In this document: in pieces, positions 27,575 through 38,592 of the stretch | Numbering within the stretch: position 1 is the stretch's first letter | Layout: each line of letters opens with the position of its first letter | Assembly: GCF_005405925.1 (NCBI RefSeq) | Contig: NZ_BJHV01000001.1 | Location: forward strand, 5,580,001-5,644,000 | Length of the DNA: 64,000 nucleotides | Direction: 5' to 3' | From: Streptomyces antimycoticus | GTDB lineage: Bacteria; Actinomycetota; Actinomycetes; Streptomycetales; Streptomycetaceae | Made by a program: the position numbers and the translations under genes | Notes under the pieces: model-generated | The model's input: only the letters and a program-made list of their open reading frames with translations | Told to the model about the DNA's origin: nothing | Database searches by the model: none

Positions 27575-28054
27575 ATGGAGTCGCACGGCCGAGGAGGCAT
27601 CGGAGGCAGGGGCGCCGGCCGGCCCCGTAACCCTTATGAGCTGACCGAGGATTCGCCGGTGTACGTCATCTCGGTGGCGGCTCAGCTCTCCGGACTGCAC
27701 CCGCAGACCCTGCGTCAGTACGACCGCCTCGGCCTGGTTTCCCCCGACCGTACCGCCGGCCGTGGCCGGCGGTACTCCGCGCGCGACATCCAGCTGCTCC
27801 GCCAGGTCCAGCAGCTGTCCCAGGACGAGGGCATCAACCTCGCCGGGATCAAGCGCATCATCGAACTGGAGAACCAGGTCGCGGCTCTCCAGTCCCGTGT
27901 CGCCGAGCTCCAGGCCGCGGTCGAGGGCGCCGCGACCGCCATGCAGCAGCGCGAGGCCCAGGTCCACGCCTCCTACCGCCGCGACCTGGTCCGCTACCAG
28001 GACGTCCAGCAGAGCAGCGCCCTGGTGGTCTGGCGCCCCAAGCGCCCGGAGTAG
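27575..28054 (+). CDS. hspR: Heat-shock repressor HspR (MerR-like)
   Basis: A 159-residue repressor of the dnaK operon and related genes. It has a MerR-type helix-turn-helix (YVISVAAQLSGLHPQTLRQY, DRLGLVSPDRTAGRGRRYSA), a linker helix starting DIQLLRQVQQLSQDEGIN, a coiled coil (ELENQVAALQSRVAELQAAV) and a C-terminal tail. HspR acts with DnaK as co-repressor in Streptomyces. ATG 27575 or GTG 27566 (overlapping the dnaJ stop) can start it. Its boxes stand before dnaK (23710-23783) and clpB (30852-30872). Confidence 0.96.
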   Translation: MESHGRGGIGGRGAGRPRNPYELTEDSPVYVISVAAQLSGLHPQTLRQYDRLGLVSPDRTAGRGRRYSARDIQLLRQVQQLSQDEGINLAGIKRIIELENQVAALQSRVAELQAAVEGAATAMQQREAQVHASYRRDLVRYQDVQQSSALVVWRPKRPE

Positions 28055-28077
28055 CGCCCGACGCCAGCTGATCGCAG

Positions 28078-28110
28078 GCCCGGTGACCGTCCTCACGGCC
28101 ACCGGGCTTT
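28078..28110 (+). terminator. Terminator of the dnaK operon
   Basis: Arms GCCCGGTG/CACCGGGC around a 14-nt loop, followed by TTT, 24 bp after the hspR stop. Confidence 0.75.
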
Positions 28111-28236
28111 CGCGTGCCCGGAGCGTGCCCGGTGCCTTCTCGGCGCCTGCCCGTTGCTTGCCCGGTGGGGCTCCCGGCCGGGCGCGCCGATGGGGCGTCC
28201 CGGGCGCACCATGGAGATATGGGAGGAGGTATCGCC

Positions 28237-28608
28237 ATGGTGGAAGTCAAGACGATCGAGAAGCCGGACGAACGGCGTGACTTTCCCGGAGGCCATATCG
28301 AAGCCCTGCATCTGACCGGGCTGGATTTCGCCGTGGGCACCTTCGAGCCCGGATGGCGCTGGCGGGAGTCGGTGCGGCCGATCGTGGGGACCGATCTGTG
28401 CGAGGTCCACCACCGCGGGATCGTGGTCCAGGGCCGGATGCGGCTGCGCACGGCCGATGGCGCGGAGGCCGAGCTGGGTCCCGGGGATGTGTATGTGGTG
28501 GCGCCCGGCCATGACGCGTGGGTCGTCGGCGATGAGCAGGTCGTGGTGTACGACGTCGCCGGGCAGATGGCGTTGACGTATGCGAAGTCGAGTGAGGCCG
28601 GGGCCTGA
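28237..28608 (+). CDS. Cupin-domain protein
   Basis: A 123-residue single cupin: MVEVKTIEKPDERRDFPGG, then FEPGWRWRESVRPIVGTDLC (first cupin motif) and GDVYVVAPGHDAWVVGDEQ (second). The metal-binding His set is partly replaced, so it may bind a ligand rather than catalyse. ATG 28237 is favoured over the upstream ATG 28219 because GGGAGGAGG lies just before it. No operon partner is evident; the MFS gene follows 54 bp later. Confidence 0.8.
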   Translation: MVEVKTIEKPDERRDFPGGHIEALHLTGLDFAVGTFEPGWRWRESVRPIVGTDLCEVHHRGIVVQGRMRLRTADGAEAELGPGDVYVVAPGHDAWVVGDEQVVVYDVAGQMALTYAKSSEAGA

Positions 28609-28662
28609 CGCGGGGGGCGGGAGCGGCGTCCTGTAGCGGTTCAGCCGTCGGCAGGGGACGAG

Positions 28663-30276
28663 ATGAGTACCGGTCGGATACCACCGCGTGGACCCCGCCG
28701 CGGGGGGTGGCCGCACGGGAGTGCCCGTACCGACCAGATGCTCCGGACGCTGCTGCGGCGCCGTAAGGAGTCGCTGGCGATCGAGGACGTCACCGTCGTC
28801 GACAAGCCCGGGATGCGCCGCGCGGTCGCGGCGACCGCGATCGGCAACACCATGGAGTGGTTCGACTTCGGTGTCTACGCCTATGTCGCGGTCACTCTCG
28901 GCAGGGTCTTCTTCCCCGCCGACGACCCCGCCACCCAGGTGGTCGCCACGTTCGCCACCTTCGCCGTGGCGTTCCTGGTGCGGCCGCTGGGCGGGCTGGT
29001 GTTCGGGCCGCTGGGCGACCGGATCGGGCGGCGGCGGGTGCTGTCCACCACCATGATCATGATGGCGGCCGGCACCTTCGCGGTGGGTCTGCTGCCCGGC
29101 TATTCCGAGATCGGCTTCGCCGCCCCACTGCTGCTCCTGGCCTGCCGGGTGGTGCAGGGCTTCTCGACCGGCGGTGAGTACGCGGGGGCGACCACCTACA
29201 TCGCCGAGTTCGCGCCCGATCAGCGCCGTGGTTTCCTCGGCAGCTGGCTCGACTTCGGCACCTTCATCGGCTATTCGCTGGGTTCCGGTCTGGTCACCGT
29301 GCTCACCGCCGCGATCGGCGAGACCGGGATGGTGGAGTGGGGCTGGCGGGTGCCGTTCCTGGTGGCGGGGCCGCTGGGGCTGATCGGTCTGTATATGCGG
29401 CTGCGGCTGGAGGAGACCCCGGCGTTCCAGCAGGAGGCCGAGCGGGCGGCCGAGGCGGCGGAGGCGGCGGAGGCGCACGGCGACACGGTGCCGGTCGAGG
29501 AGGCTCGCCAGTCCGGACGGGGGCGGCTGAAGGAGATCTTCACCCGGCACTGGGAGGCGATGCTGATCTGCATGGGGCTGGTGCTGCTGTACAACGTCAC
29601 CAACTACATGGTGACGTCGTATCTGCCGACGTACATGACCTCCACGCTCGGTCAGGACGCCACCACGGCCCAGGTGCTGGTGCTGGGCACCATGCTGTTC
29701 GTGGTGCTGGCGATCACGGTGGTGGGGCGTGGTTCGGACCGCTGGGGGCGGCGGCCGCTGTTCCTGTTCGGCAGTCTGGGCCTGGTGGCGCTGGCCATTC
29801 CGGCGGTGCTGCTGATCCGGGCGGGCGGCGTGCTGATGCCCGCGATCGGCTGTCTGCTCCTGGGCGCGATGCTGGTCACCTTCGCGGGGACGAGCGCCGC
29901 CACGCTTCCCGCGCTCTTCCCGACCCGGCTGCGCTACGGCGCGCTGTCGATCTCGTACAACCTCTCCGTGTCGCTGTTCGGCGGGACGACGCCGCTGCTG
30001 GCCTCGTGGCTGGTGGCCACCACCCACAACACGCTGGTGCCCGCCTTCTACCTGATGGCGGCGGGTGTGATCGGGCTGATCGCCACGCTGTTCCTGCACG
30101 AGACGGCGGGGAAGCCGCTGCGCGGTTCGGGGCCCATGGTGGAGACCGAGGAGGAGGCGCGTACGACGGTGGCCGAGAGCCGTACGGAGGCCGGGCGGCA
30201 CGCCCGCGACGTCTGGATCCGGCTGCGCCACCCCTGGGCGGGGGCGGGCCACCGGGAGGAGGAGGACGAGGAGTGA
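28663..30276 (+). CDS. MFS metabolite:proton symporter (ProP/ShiA-like)
   Basis: A 537-residue, 12-helix transporter of the metabolite:H+ symporter branch. Markers are NTMEWFDFGVYAYVAVTLGR at the first helix, the loop motif GPLGDRIGRRRVL between helices 2 and 3, and CRVVQGFSTGGEYAGATTYI in helix 4. A long cytosolic loop rich in Glu/Ala (AERAAEAAEAAEAHGD) separates the two halves, and the C-terminus is polar. Family members import osmolytes, dicarboxylates or aromatic acids with protons; which one is not visible. ATG 28663 has AGGGGAC upstream. Confidence 0.88.
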   Translation: MSTGRIPPRGPRRGGWPHGSARTDQMLRTLLRRRKESLAIEDVTVVDKPGMRRAVAATAIGNTMEWFDFGVYAYVAVTLGRVFFPADDPATQVVATFATFAVAFLVRPLGGLVFGPLGDRIGRRRVLSTTMIMMAAGTFAVGLLPGYSEIGFAAPLLLLACRVVQGFSTGGEYAGATTYIAEFAPDQRRGFLGSWLDFGTFIGYSLGSGLVTVLTAAIGETGMVEWGWRVPFLVAGPLGLIGLYMRLRLEETPAFQQEAERAAEAAEAAEAHGDTVPVEEARQSGRGRLKEIFTRHWEAMLICMGLVLLYNVTNYMVTSYLPTYMTSTLGQDATTAQVLVLGTMLFVVLAITVVGRGSDRWGRRPLFLFGSLGLVALAIPAVLLIRAGGVLMPAIGCLLLGAMLVTFAGTSAATLPALFPTRLRYGALSISYNLSVSLFGGTTPLLASWLVATTHNTLVPAFYLMAAGVIGLIATLFLHETAGKPLRGSGPMVETEEEARTTVAESRTEAGRHARDVWIRLRHPWAGAGHREEEDEE

Positions 30277-30305
30277 CCCGGTCCGGGTCTCGGCCCTTGT
30301 GCATG

Positions 30306-30404
30306 GCGCGGTCTCAGCCCTCACCCAGGGCGATGCGGTCTCAGCCCTTGCCCAGGGCGCGGACTCAGCCCTTGCCCAGGGCGCGGACTCAGCCCTTGCC
30401 CATG
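30306..30404. repeat. 24-bp tandem repeats overlapping the 3' end of a gene
   Basis: Four copies of a 24-bp unit GCGCGGACTCAGCCCTTGCC(CAGG) at 30306-30329, 30330-30356 (3-bp insertion), 30357-30380 and 30381-30404. The fourth copy contains the last codons and stop (TCA) of the PPOX gene at 30389, so the array looks like serial duplication of that gene's end. Confidence 0.85.
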
Positions 30405-30793
30405 GCGCGGGTGAGGGTGATTTCGATGAGGACGCGGTCGGGGTTGGGGCGCGGGGTGCGCTCGTAGCGCTCGGCGTAGCGGCGCACCGCCTCCGCGATC
30501 AGCTCGGGGTCCTCGCGGACGACCGCGAGCCCCTCCAGCGTGGCCCACCGCTTGCCCGCCATCTGGCAGACCGCGACCCGCGCACCGCCCTCGCCCGCCG
30601 CCCGGACATGGGCGACCTTACGGCTGTGGCGGTTCGCGATGACGCGGGCGAGCCCGGCCTCGGGGTCGTAGGTGACGCCGACCGGGACGACATGCGGGGT
30701 GCCGTCCGGGCGCGGGGTGGTCAGGGTGCACAGATGGCGTTCGCGCCAGAAATCGAGGTACCCGGGATCGGGGTTGCGGGGATCGACAGACAT
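30389..30793 (-). CDS. PPOX-class (F420/FMN split-barrel) protein
   Basis: A 134-residue split-barrel protein: PGYLDFWRERHLCTLTTPRPDGTPHVVPVG, read in parts, shows the first strands, with YDPEAGLARVIANRHSRKVA as the cofactor-contacting part. Such proteins bind F420 or FMN and act as reductases or heme-degrading-like enzymes in actinobacteria. The start ATG 30793 is preceded 7 nt upstream by TAGGTT, so the transcript is probably leaderless. Its 3' end lies in a 24-bp repeat array. Confidence 0.8.
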   Translation of the reverse strand: MSVDPRNPDPGYLDFWRERHLCTLTTPRPDGTPHVVPVGVTYDPEAGLARVIANRHSRKVAHVRAAGEGGARVAVCQMAGKRWATLEGLAVVREDPELIAEAVRRYAERYERTPRPNPDRVLIEITLTRAMGKG

Positions 30794-30800
30794 GGCCCAG

Positions 30801-30806
30801 AACCTA
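30801..30806 (-). promoter_or_regulatory. -10 element of the PPOX gene (leaderless)
   Basis: TAGGTT on the minus strand with 7 nt to the ATG at 30793; no ribosome site precedes the ATG. Confidence 0.5.
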
Positions 30807-30851
30807 CAGACAGGGCCCAGAACCTCAGGCCAGGGGAGTGGCGTGAGCGAG

Positions 30852-30872
30852 GTTGAGTGGAATAGACTCAAC
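30852..30872 (+). promoter_or_regulatory. HspR box (HAIR) upstream of clpB
   Basis: GTTGAGT-N7-ACTCAAC, a perfect inverted repeat matching CTTGAGT-N7-ACTCAAG except at the outer base of each arm, 58 bp before the clpB start. clpB is an established member of the HspR regulon in Streptomyces. Confidence 0.9.
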
Positions 30873-30930
30873 TTTGCGGAGGTTGGGTAGGGCAGGATGG
30901 GAAGATCGCAGCGAGGAGGAGCACAGGGAC

Positions 30931-33521
<2,591 letters not shown>

Positions 33522-33567
33522 GTCCGGGCAGGTCCTGGCAATGGGTCCCGGCACGCCCCGGCAATAG

Positions 33568-33592
33568 TCCGGCCGGTCCTTGTTCGGCCGGA
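33568..33592 (+). terminator. Hairpin downstream of clpB
   Basis: Arms TCCGGCCG/CGGCCGGA with a 9-nt loop, 46 bp after the clpB stop. Confidence 0.55.
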
Positions 33593-33674
33593 TCGGGCAA
33601 TGTACGGCCGGGGTTGCACGTCGGGGGCGGGTGTGAGGGAGGATGGCGGTATTCCATACGAAGGGAAATCCACG

Positions 33675-34217
33675 GTGAGCATCGACCCGTCCTCGATTCC
33701 GAATTTCGGGGGTCAGCCCGAGCCCGAACCGACGGGTCCGAGCGGCCCCGTGCTGCCCGACCAGGATCTGGTCAAGCAGCTGCTGGAACAGATGGAGCTG
33801 AAGTACGTCGTCGACGAGGAGGGGGACCTCGCCGCGCCGTGGGAGCAGTTCCGCACCTATTTCATGTTCCGCGGGGAGGAGGAGCAGCAGGTCTTCTCCG
33901 TCCGTACGTTCTACGACCGGCCGCATGGCATCGATGAGAAGCCGCGGCTGCTCGAGGCGATCGACGACTGGAACCGCCGCACGTTGTGGCCGAAGGTCTA
34001 CACCCACACCAATGACGACGGCACGGTCCGGTTGATCGGCGAAGCGCAGATGCTGATCGGCACCGGCGTCAGCCTTGAGCACTTCGTATCCAGCACGGTC
34101 AGCTGGGTGCGGGCTTCGATCGAGTTCGACCGCTGGCTGGTCGAACAGCTCGGTCTGGAGGCCGACATCGAGTCCGACGGCGACGACAAGCCGGACGACG
34201 GCGACGGCCAGGCCTGA
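33675..34217 (+). CDS. YbjN-domain protein
   Basis: A 180-residue cytosolic protein related to YbjN and type III secretion chaperone-like folds: LVKQLLEQMELKYVVDEEGD, AAPWEQFRTYFMFRGEEEQQ and IDDWNRRTLWPKVYTHTNDD are family stretches. It begins at GTG 33675 with GAAGGG upstream and ends in an acidic tail (DIESDGDDKPDDGDGQA). Function is not established; actinobacterial members are conserved and often lie near glycosyltransferase genes. Confidence 0.8.
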   Translation: MSIDPSSIPNFGGQPEPEPTGPSGPVLPDQDLVKQLLEQMELKYVVDEEGDLAAPWEQFRTYFMFRGEEEQQVFSVRTFYDRPHGIDEKPRLLEAIDDWNRRTLWPKVYTHTNDDGTVRLIGEAQMLIGTGVSLEHFVSSTVSWVRASIEFDRWLVEQLGLEADIESDGDDKPDDGDGQA

Positions 34218-34234
34218 ACCGGGAGCCGTACCGG

Positions 34235-34276
34235 CCGGCCGTATCGAGCCGGCCGTATCGAGCCGGCCGTATCGAG
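34235..34276. repeat. Three 14-bp tandem repeats between convergent genes
   Basis: CCGGCCGTATCGAG is repeated three times in succession (34235-34248, 34249-34262, 34263-34276). Each unit contains the palindrome CCGG. Confidence 0.85.
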
Positions 34277-34344
34277 CTGGATGGAGCCGACTCGCGGTGG
34301 GCCCAGGGCCTGGCGCGCGGGCGGTCCCGGGCCCGGAGCGCTGA

Positions 34345-35619
34345 TCAGGCCGGGCTGCTCGCCACGGTCAGCAGATACGCCCCGTAGAGACAGGAGAGCC
34401 CGGCCAGCGCGCCGCCCACCAGGACGGCGGTGCGTGGCCGGGCTCTTGCCATCGCCAGCGCCGCCGGGAACAGCAGCGGGAACGCGGGCAGCAGAAAGCG
34501 CGGCTTGGAGGCGAAGTAGTTCGAGCCGGTGAGCGCGATGACCACCAGGACCAGGGTGTAGACGACCAGCGGCAGCGGCGGCGGGCGCGAGGCGAGCCAG
34601 ATCAGCGAGATCAGCGAGGCGCCGATGACGATCAGGGACATGTAGTGCGGCAGCGAGCCGCTCCCCATGATCAGGCCGCGGGCGGTGCGGAAGCCGCTCA
34701 CACCGAGATCGAAAGAGGTGCCCCAGCGGTCCTGGACGTCCAGATAGCCGCGCCAGGTGCCGCGCCGCACCCCCACCCAGCCGGTGTAGCCGAGCCAGCC
34801 CAGCGGCGCGAGCGCCGCGCCCGCCCACACCCGCCAGGACACACGCCCGCGGCGTCGCCAGACCTCGGCGGCCGCGCATGCGCACACCGCCGCCGCGACC
34901 GCGATCCCGTTGGGCCGCGTGGCCCCCGCGCACACGGCGAGCGCGCCGGCCCACAGCCAGAGCCGGGTCAGCAGCGCGTACAGCGACCAGGCCGCCAGCG
35001 CCGTCAGCAGCGACTCCGTGTACCCCATGGACTCGACGACCGCATGCGGCAGCAGCCCCCACAGAGCCACCAGCATCAGGGCCACCCGCCGCCCGTACAG
35101 CCGCTCCCCGACCGCGTGGATGCCCCAGGCCGCCAGCCCGGCCGTGACCCAGGTGATCAACAGCCCCGCCGTCACCGCGCTCAGGGGGACGACACTGGTG
35201 ACGGCCCTGATCAGCGCCGGGTAGAGCGGGAAGAACGCGAGATCGCTGAAGCCCAGGCCGGGGTGGGTGGCGGAGGGCCGGCTGGTGCCGTAGCCGTGCT
35301 GGGCGATGCCCACGTACCAGAGGCTGTCCCAGTAGTGCCCGAGCTGCGTCCGCGGATGTTTCCCGGTCCGCCAGGCCCGCACCGCCACGCACCCGATCCC
35401 GGCGGCCCGCACCGTCGCGTACACCGCCAGCGCGAGCCACGCCCGCTCCAGCGACGCCCGCACCCCCCGCCGGGTGGCTGGTCGTCCCGGGGGTTCCGGG
35501 GCCCGGGTGGACGCGGCGGTGTCGGCGGACACGGAAACCTCCGGTGCGGGCACCCGACGGACCTGCGCCGAGCCCCCGGGAGGGGACGTACCAGGGGGCT
35601 CGGCGGACACATCGACCAT
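34345..35619 (-). CDS. Membrane glycosyltransferase (PIG-V/mannosyltransferase-like)
   Basis: A 424-residue polytopic protein with about ten membrane helices. After a Pro/Ala-rich cytosolic tail of some 55 residues comes the first helix and then HYWDSLWYVGIAQHGYG, where the acidic residue is the likely catalytic base of GT-C enzymes; DLAFFPLYPALIRAV and SMGYTESLLTALAAWSLYAL follow in order. This matches the PIG-V-like mannosyltransferase family, which uses polyprenyl-phosphate mannose on the outer face. Acceptor unknown. GTG/ATG at 35619 opens MVDVSAEPPG. Confidence 0.82.
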   Translation of the reverse strand: MVDVSAEPPGTSPPGGSAQVRRVPAPEVSVSADTAASTRAPEPPGRPATRRGVRASLERAWLALAVYATVRAAGIGCVAVRAWRTGKHPRTQLGHYWDSLWYVGIAQHGYGTSRPSATHPGLGFSDLAFFPLYPALIRAVTSVVPLSAVTAGLLITWVTAGLAAWGIHAVGERLYGRRVALMLVALWGLLPHAVVESMGYTESLLTALAAWSLYALLTRLWLWAGALAVCAGATRPNGIAVAAAVCACAAAEVWRRRGRVSWRVWAGAALAPLGWLGYTGWVGVRRGTWRGYLDVQDRWGTSFDLGVSGFRTARGLIMGSGSLPHYMSLIVIGASLISLIWLASRPPPLPLVVYTLVLVVIALTGSNYFASKPRFLLPAFPLLFPAALAMARARPRTAVLVGGALAGLSCLYGAYLLTVASSPA

Positions 35620-35714
35620 CCGCCGGACCGCGGACGCCCGCGACCCGGAAGGCCCATCCGGGGGAGGCTTCCCGGGCGGTTACCGGACTTACCCGGGTGG
35701 CCGGAGGTGCCGCG

Positions 35715-36887
35715 TCAGCCGGCGCCGAGCGTCTTCAGACGGGCGACGGCGTCCGTAAGGACCTCATCGCGCTTGCAGAAGGCGAAGCGGACGAACGGGG
35801 AGCCCTGGTCCTGGTGGTCGTAGAAGACCGCGTTCGGGACGGCGACCACGCCGCAGCGCTCGGGGAGGGAGCGGCAGAAGGCGAAGCCGTCGGTCTCGCC
35901 GAGGGGCCGGATGTCGGTGGTGATGAAGTACGTGCCCGAGGGGCGGAAGACCTGGAAGCCCGCGTCCGTCAGGCCGTCGGCCAGCAGATCGCGCTTGGCG
36001 CGCAGATCCTCGCGGATGCCGTGGAAATAGGCGTCGGGCAGGCGCAGCGCCTCGGCGACCGCGTACTGGAAGGGCCCCGCCGAGACATAGGTGAGGTACT
36101 GCTTGGCCGAGCGCACCGCCGTGACCAGCTCGGGAGTGCCGGTCACCCACCCGACCTTCCAGCCCGTGAACGAAAACGTCTTGCCACTACTGCTGATGGT
36201 GACGGTCCGCTCGCGCATCCCGGGGAACGAGACGAGCGGGGTGTGCGCGGTGCCGAAGACGAGATGCTCGTAGACCTCGTCGGTGACCACCAGCAGATCG
36301 CGCTCGACGGCGAGCTCGGCGACCGCGGCCAGCTCATCGTGGGTGAGGACGGTGCCGGTGGGGTTGTGCGGGGTGTTGAGCAGGATGAGCCGGGTGCGAT
36401 CGGTGACGGCGGCGCGCAGCTCGTCCAGATCCAGCCGGAAGGTGTCCCCGTCGGGGCGGAGGGTGACCGGGACGCGGACCCCGCCCGCCATGGCGATGCA
36501 CGCGGCGTACGAGTCGTAGTACGGCTCCAGCGCGACCACCTCGTCCCCCGGCTCCACCAGCGCCAGCAGCGACGCCGCGATGGCCTCGGTGGCGCCCGCG
36601 GTGATCAGCACCTCGGTATCGGGATCGAAGCCCAGCCCGTACCAGCGCCGCTGGTGCTCGGCGACGGCGGTACGCAGCTCCGGCACCCCCGGCCCGGGCG
36701 GGTACTGATTACCCCGCCCGTCCCGCAGCGCCCGGACGGCGGCCTCGCGCACCTCCTCGGGCCCGTCGGTGTCCGGGAAGCCCTGGCCCAGATTGATCGC
36801 GCCGGTGCGCACGGCGAGAGCGGACATCTCGGCGAAGATCGTGGTCCCGAAGGCGGCCAGTCGGCGATTGAGCGGCGGTCGTCCCAT
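35715..36887 (-). CDS. PLP-dependent aminotransferase (class I/II)
   Basis: A 390-residue fold-type I aminotransferase. LGQGFPDTDGPEEV is the N-terminal substrate segment, AGATEAIAASLLALV the PLP phosphate side, LNTPHNPTGTVLT the Asn loop, and SSGKTFSFTGWKVGW carries the Schiff-base Lys. It most resembles the methionine/kynurenine aminotransferase-like group that also includes DapC-type enzymes; the substrate is not certain. ATG 36887 is chosen over 36896 because GAGTAT lies 7 nt before it, which implies a leaderless transcript. The actinobacterial kynurenine genes lie 11 kb away. Confidence 0.85.
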   Translation of the reverse strand: MGRPPLNRRLAAFGTTIFAEMSALAVRTGAINLGQGFPDTDGPEEVREAAVRALRDGRGNQYPPGPGVPELRTAVAEHQRRWYGLGFDPDTEVLITAGATEAIAASLLALVEPGDEVVALEPYYDSYAACIAMAGGVRVPVTLRPDGDTFRLDLDELRAAVTDRTRLILLNTPHNPTGTVLTHDELAAVAELAVERDLLVVTDEVYEHLVFGTAHTPLVSFPGMRERTVTISSSGKTFSFTGWKVGWVTGTPELVTAVRSAKQYLTYVSAGPFQYAVAEALRLPDAYFHGIREDLRAKRDLLADGLTDAGFQVFRPSGTYFITTDIRPLGETDGFAFCRSLPERCGVVAVPNAVFYDHQDQGSPFVRFAFCKRDEVLTDAVARLKTLGAG

Positions 36888-37089
36888 GGCGCCCATACTC
36901 CGCCGAAGCGCCGGCCTTCATCAACCTTGCTTCTACCTGGGTCGCGGCAGCTCATCGACGGACTCGGGCACCTGACGCCGATCCGGGGTTTTCATCGACG
37001 CCATGGCCGGGTACCCGGCCGGGTCGGAATGTATCGAATGTGATTGATTGCGCGTTTTGCCGGAGTCGTGAGGCCCCGCGGGAGGCGAG

Positions 37090-38031
37090 ATGGCCATGCA
37101 CGAGATACAGCAGACGGCCTGGCCGCGGCTTCGGTTGGAGGACTGGGCCGAGGCGCGGGACACGCTGCATATGTGGACCCAGATCGTCGGCAAGATCCGG
37201 CTGGATCATGCGCCACCGGCCAACCAGTGGTGGCAGGTGACCTTGTATGTCACCCCGCGCGGGCTGAGCACGTCCACGATTCCGTATCGGAGCGCGGCGT
37301 TCGATATCGAGTTCGACTTTGTCGATCAGCGGCTGGGGATTCGGGTCAGTGACGGGAGCCGGCGAGAGCTGGCGCTGGAGTCCAAACCGGTGTCCCAGTT
37401 CTACTCCGAGATCATGGGTGTGCTGGGAGACCTGGGCATCCAGACCCGGGTGTACCCCCGCCCGAACGAGGTGCCCGTATCGATCCCATTCCCGGAGGAT
37501 CACCGACACGCGGTGTACGACCCACACGCCACCCGGCTCTTCTGGGGTCAATTGCTGAGCGCACACCGGGTGTTCGGGGAATTCCGGTCCCATTTCGTCG
37601 GCAAGGCCAGCCCCGTGCACTTCTTCTGGGGAGCGATGGACCTGTGCGTCACCCGCTTCTCCGGCCGCACCGCGCCGCCGCATCCCCCCGGCGGGGTGCC
37701 GAATCTGCCGGACCGGGTGACACAGGAGGCGTACTCCGTCGAGCTCTCCAGCTGCGGCTTCTGGCCCGGCGGCGGCGAGGAGGGCGGCTTCTACTCCTAC
37801 GCCTACCCCGAGCCCGCCGGTTTCGCCGACCAGCCGGTCCAGCCCGCGACGGCCTCGTACCGGCGGGACGTCGGTGAGTTCGTGCTGCCCTACGAGACGG
37901 TCGCCACCGCGGCCGATCCGGACCGGATGCTGACCGAATTCCTGCACAGCACCTACGAGGCGGCCGCCGAACTGGCCGACTGGGATCGCGCGGTCCTGGA
38001 AGCCGACCCGCATCATTGGGAGCACCGCTAG
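37090..38031 (+). CDS. DUF5996-family protein
   Basis: A 313-residue cytosolic protein, beginning MAMHEIQQTAWPRLRLEDWA after GGGAGGCGAG. The stretches HMWTQIVGKIRLDHAPPANQ, WWQVTLYVTPRGLSTS, VHFFWGAMDLCVTRFSG and GFWPGGGEEGGFYSYAYP are the conserved blocks of DUF5996. Function unknown; the conserved Trp, His, Asp and Glu residues suggest an enzyme. The gene is monocistronic, divergent from the aminotransferase. Confidence 0.85.
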   Translation: MAMHEIQQTAWPRLRLEDWAEARDTLHMWTQIVGKIRLDHAPPANQWWQVTLYVTPRGLSTSTIPYRSAAFDIEFDFVDQRLGIRVSDGSRRELALESKPVSQFYSEIMGVLGDLGIQTRVYPRPNEVPVSIPFPEDHRHAVYDPHATRLFWGQLLSAHRVFGEFRSHFVGKASPVHFFWGAMDLCVTRFSGRTAPPHPPGGVPNLPDRVTQEAYSVELSSCGFWPGGGEEGGFYSYAYPEPAGFADQPVQPATASYRRDVGEFVLPYETVATAADPDRMLTEFLHSTYEAAAELADWDRAVLEADPHHWEHR

Positions 38032-38054
38032 CGGCGCGCCCTCTCGCAGCGGTG

Positions 38055-38435
38055 TCAGGGCCAGACGTTGGCCTGTGCCCGGAAGGTCTCGGGGTCGGTC
38101 TCCAGGGGCAGTACGCACATCACGTGGCCGCCGGGCACGCGGAGCACCCGGCACTCCTGCCACTGCGCAATCTGCTCAGCACCCAGGGCGAGCAGGCGCG
38201 CGGTTTCCGCCTCGACGTCGTCGGTCTCGAAGTCCAGGTGGATACGGGGCGCGTCGTCGACCGCCTGGACGGCGGTGACCAGCCCCGGCAGAGCCTCATG
38301 GAGCGTGGTGAACTGTGGCTCCGGCGCAAACGGCTCGGCGGTGACGCCGAGAGCCGCGGACCAGAAGGCGGTCGCCCCGGCGGCCTCGGCTTTGGGCGCG
38401 TCGATCAAAACGGCGTACACACGGCTCCTGTGCAT
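38055..38435 (-). CDS. VOC-family (glyoxalase-like) protein
   Basis: A 126-residue single VOC module, MHRSRVYAVLIDAPKAEAAG, with strand pairs ending in PRIHLDFETDDVEAETARLL and VLRVPGGHVMCVLPLETDPE. Metal-binding His/Glu positions are partly present. Members include glyoxalases, antibiotic-binding and unknown proteins; no specific substrate is indicated. ATG 38435 has TAACTT 7 nt upstream, so it is probably leaderless. The gene is convergent with DUF5996. Confidence 0.8.
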   Translation of the reverse strand: MHRSRVYAVLIDAPKAEAAGATAFWSAALGVTAEPFAPEPQFTTLHEALPGLVTAVQAVDDAPRIHLDFETDDVEAETARLLALGAEQIAQWQECRVLRVPGGHVMCVLPLETDPETFRAQANVWP

Positions 38436-38592
38436 GCCCGGCAAGTTACCCGCCTGAGCCCACGGCCAGTCGCGCCGCGCCGAACCTCTGGACTTCCTCA
38501 ACTTCGCTTTCGACCCGGGTGAGGTCGGGCAGGGGAGACGACAGGTACGAAGCGGTACCTCGCTACGGGGGATGGGAAGGAGAGTGAGGACC

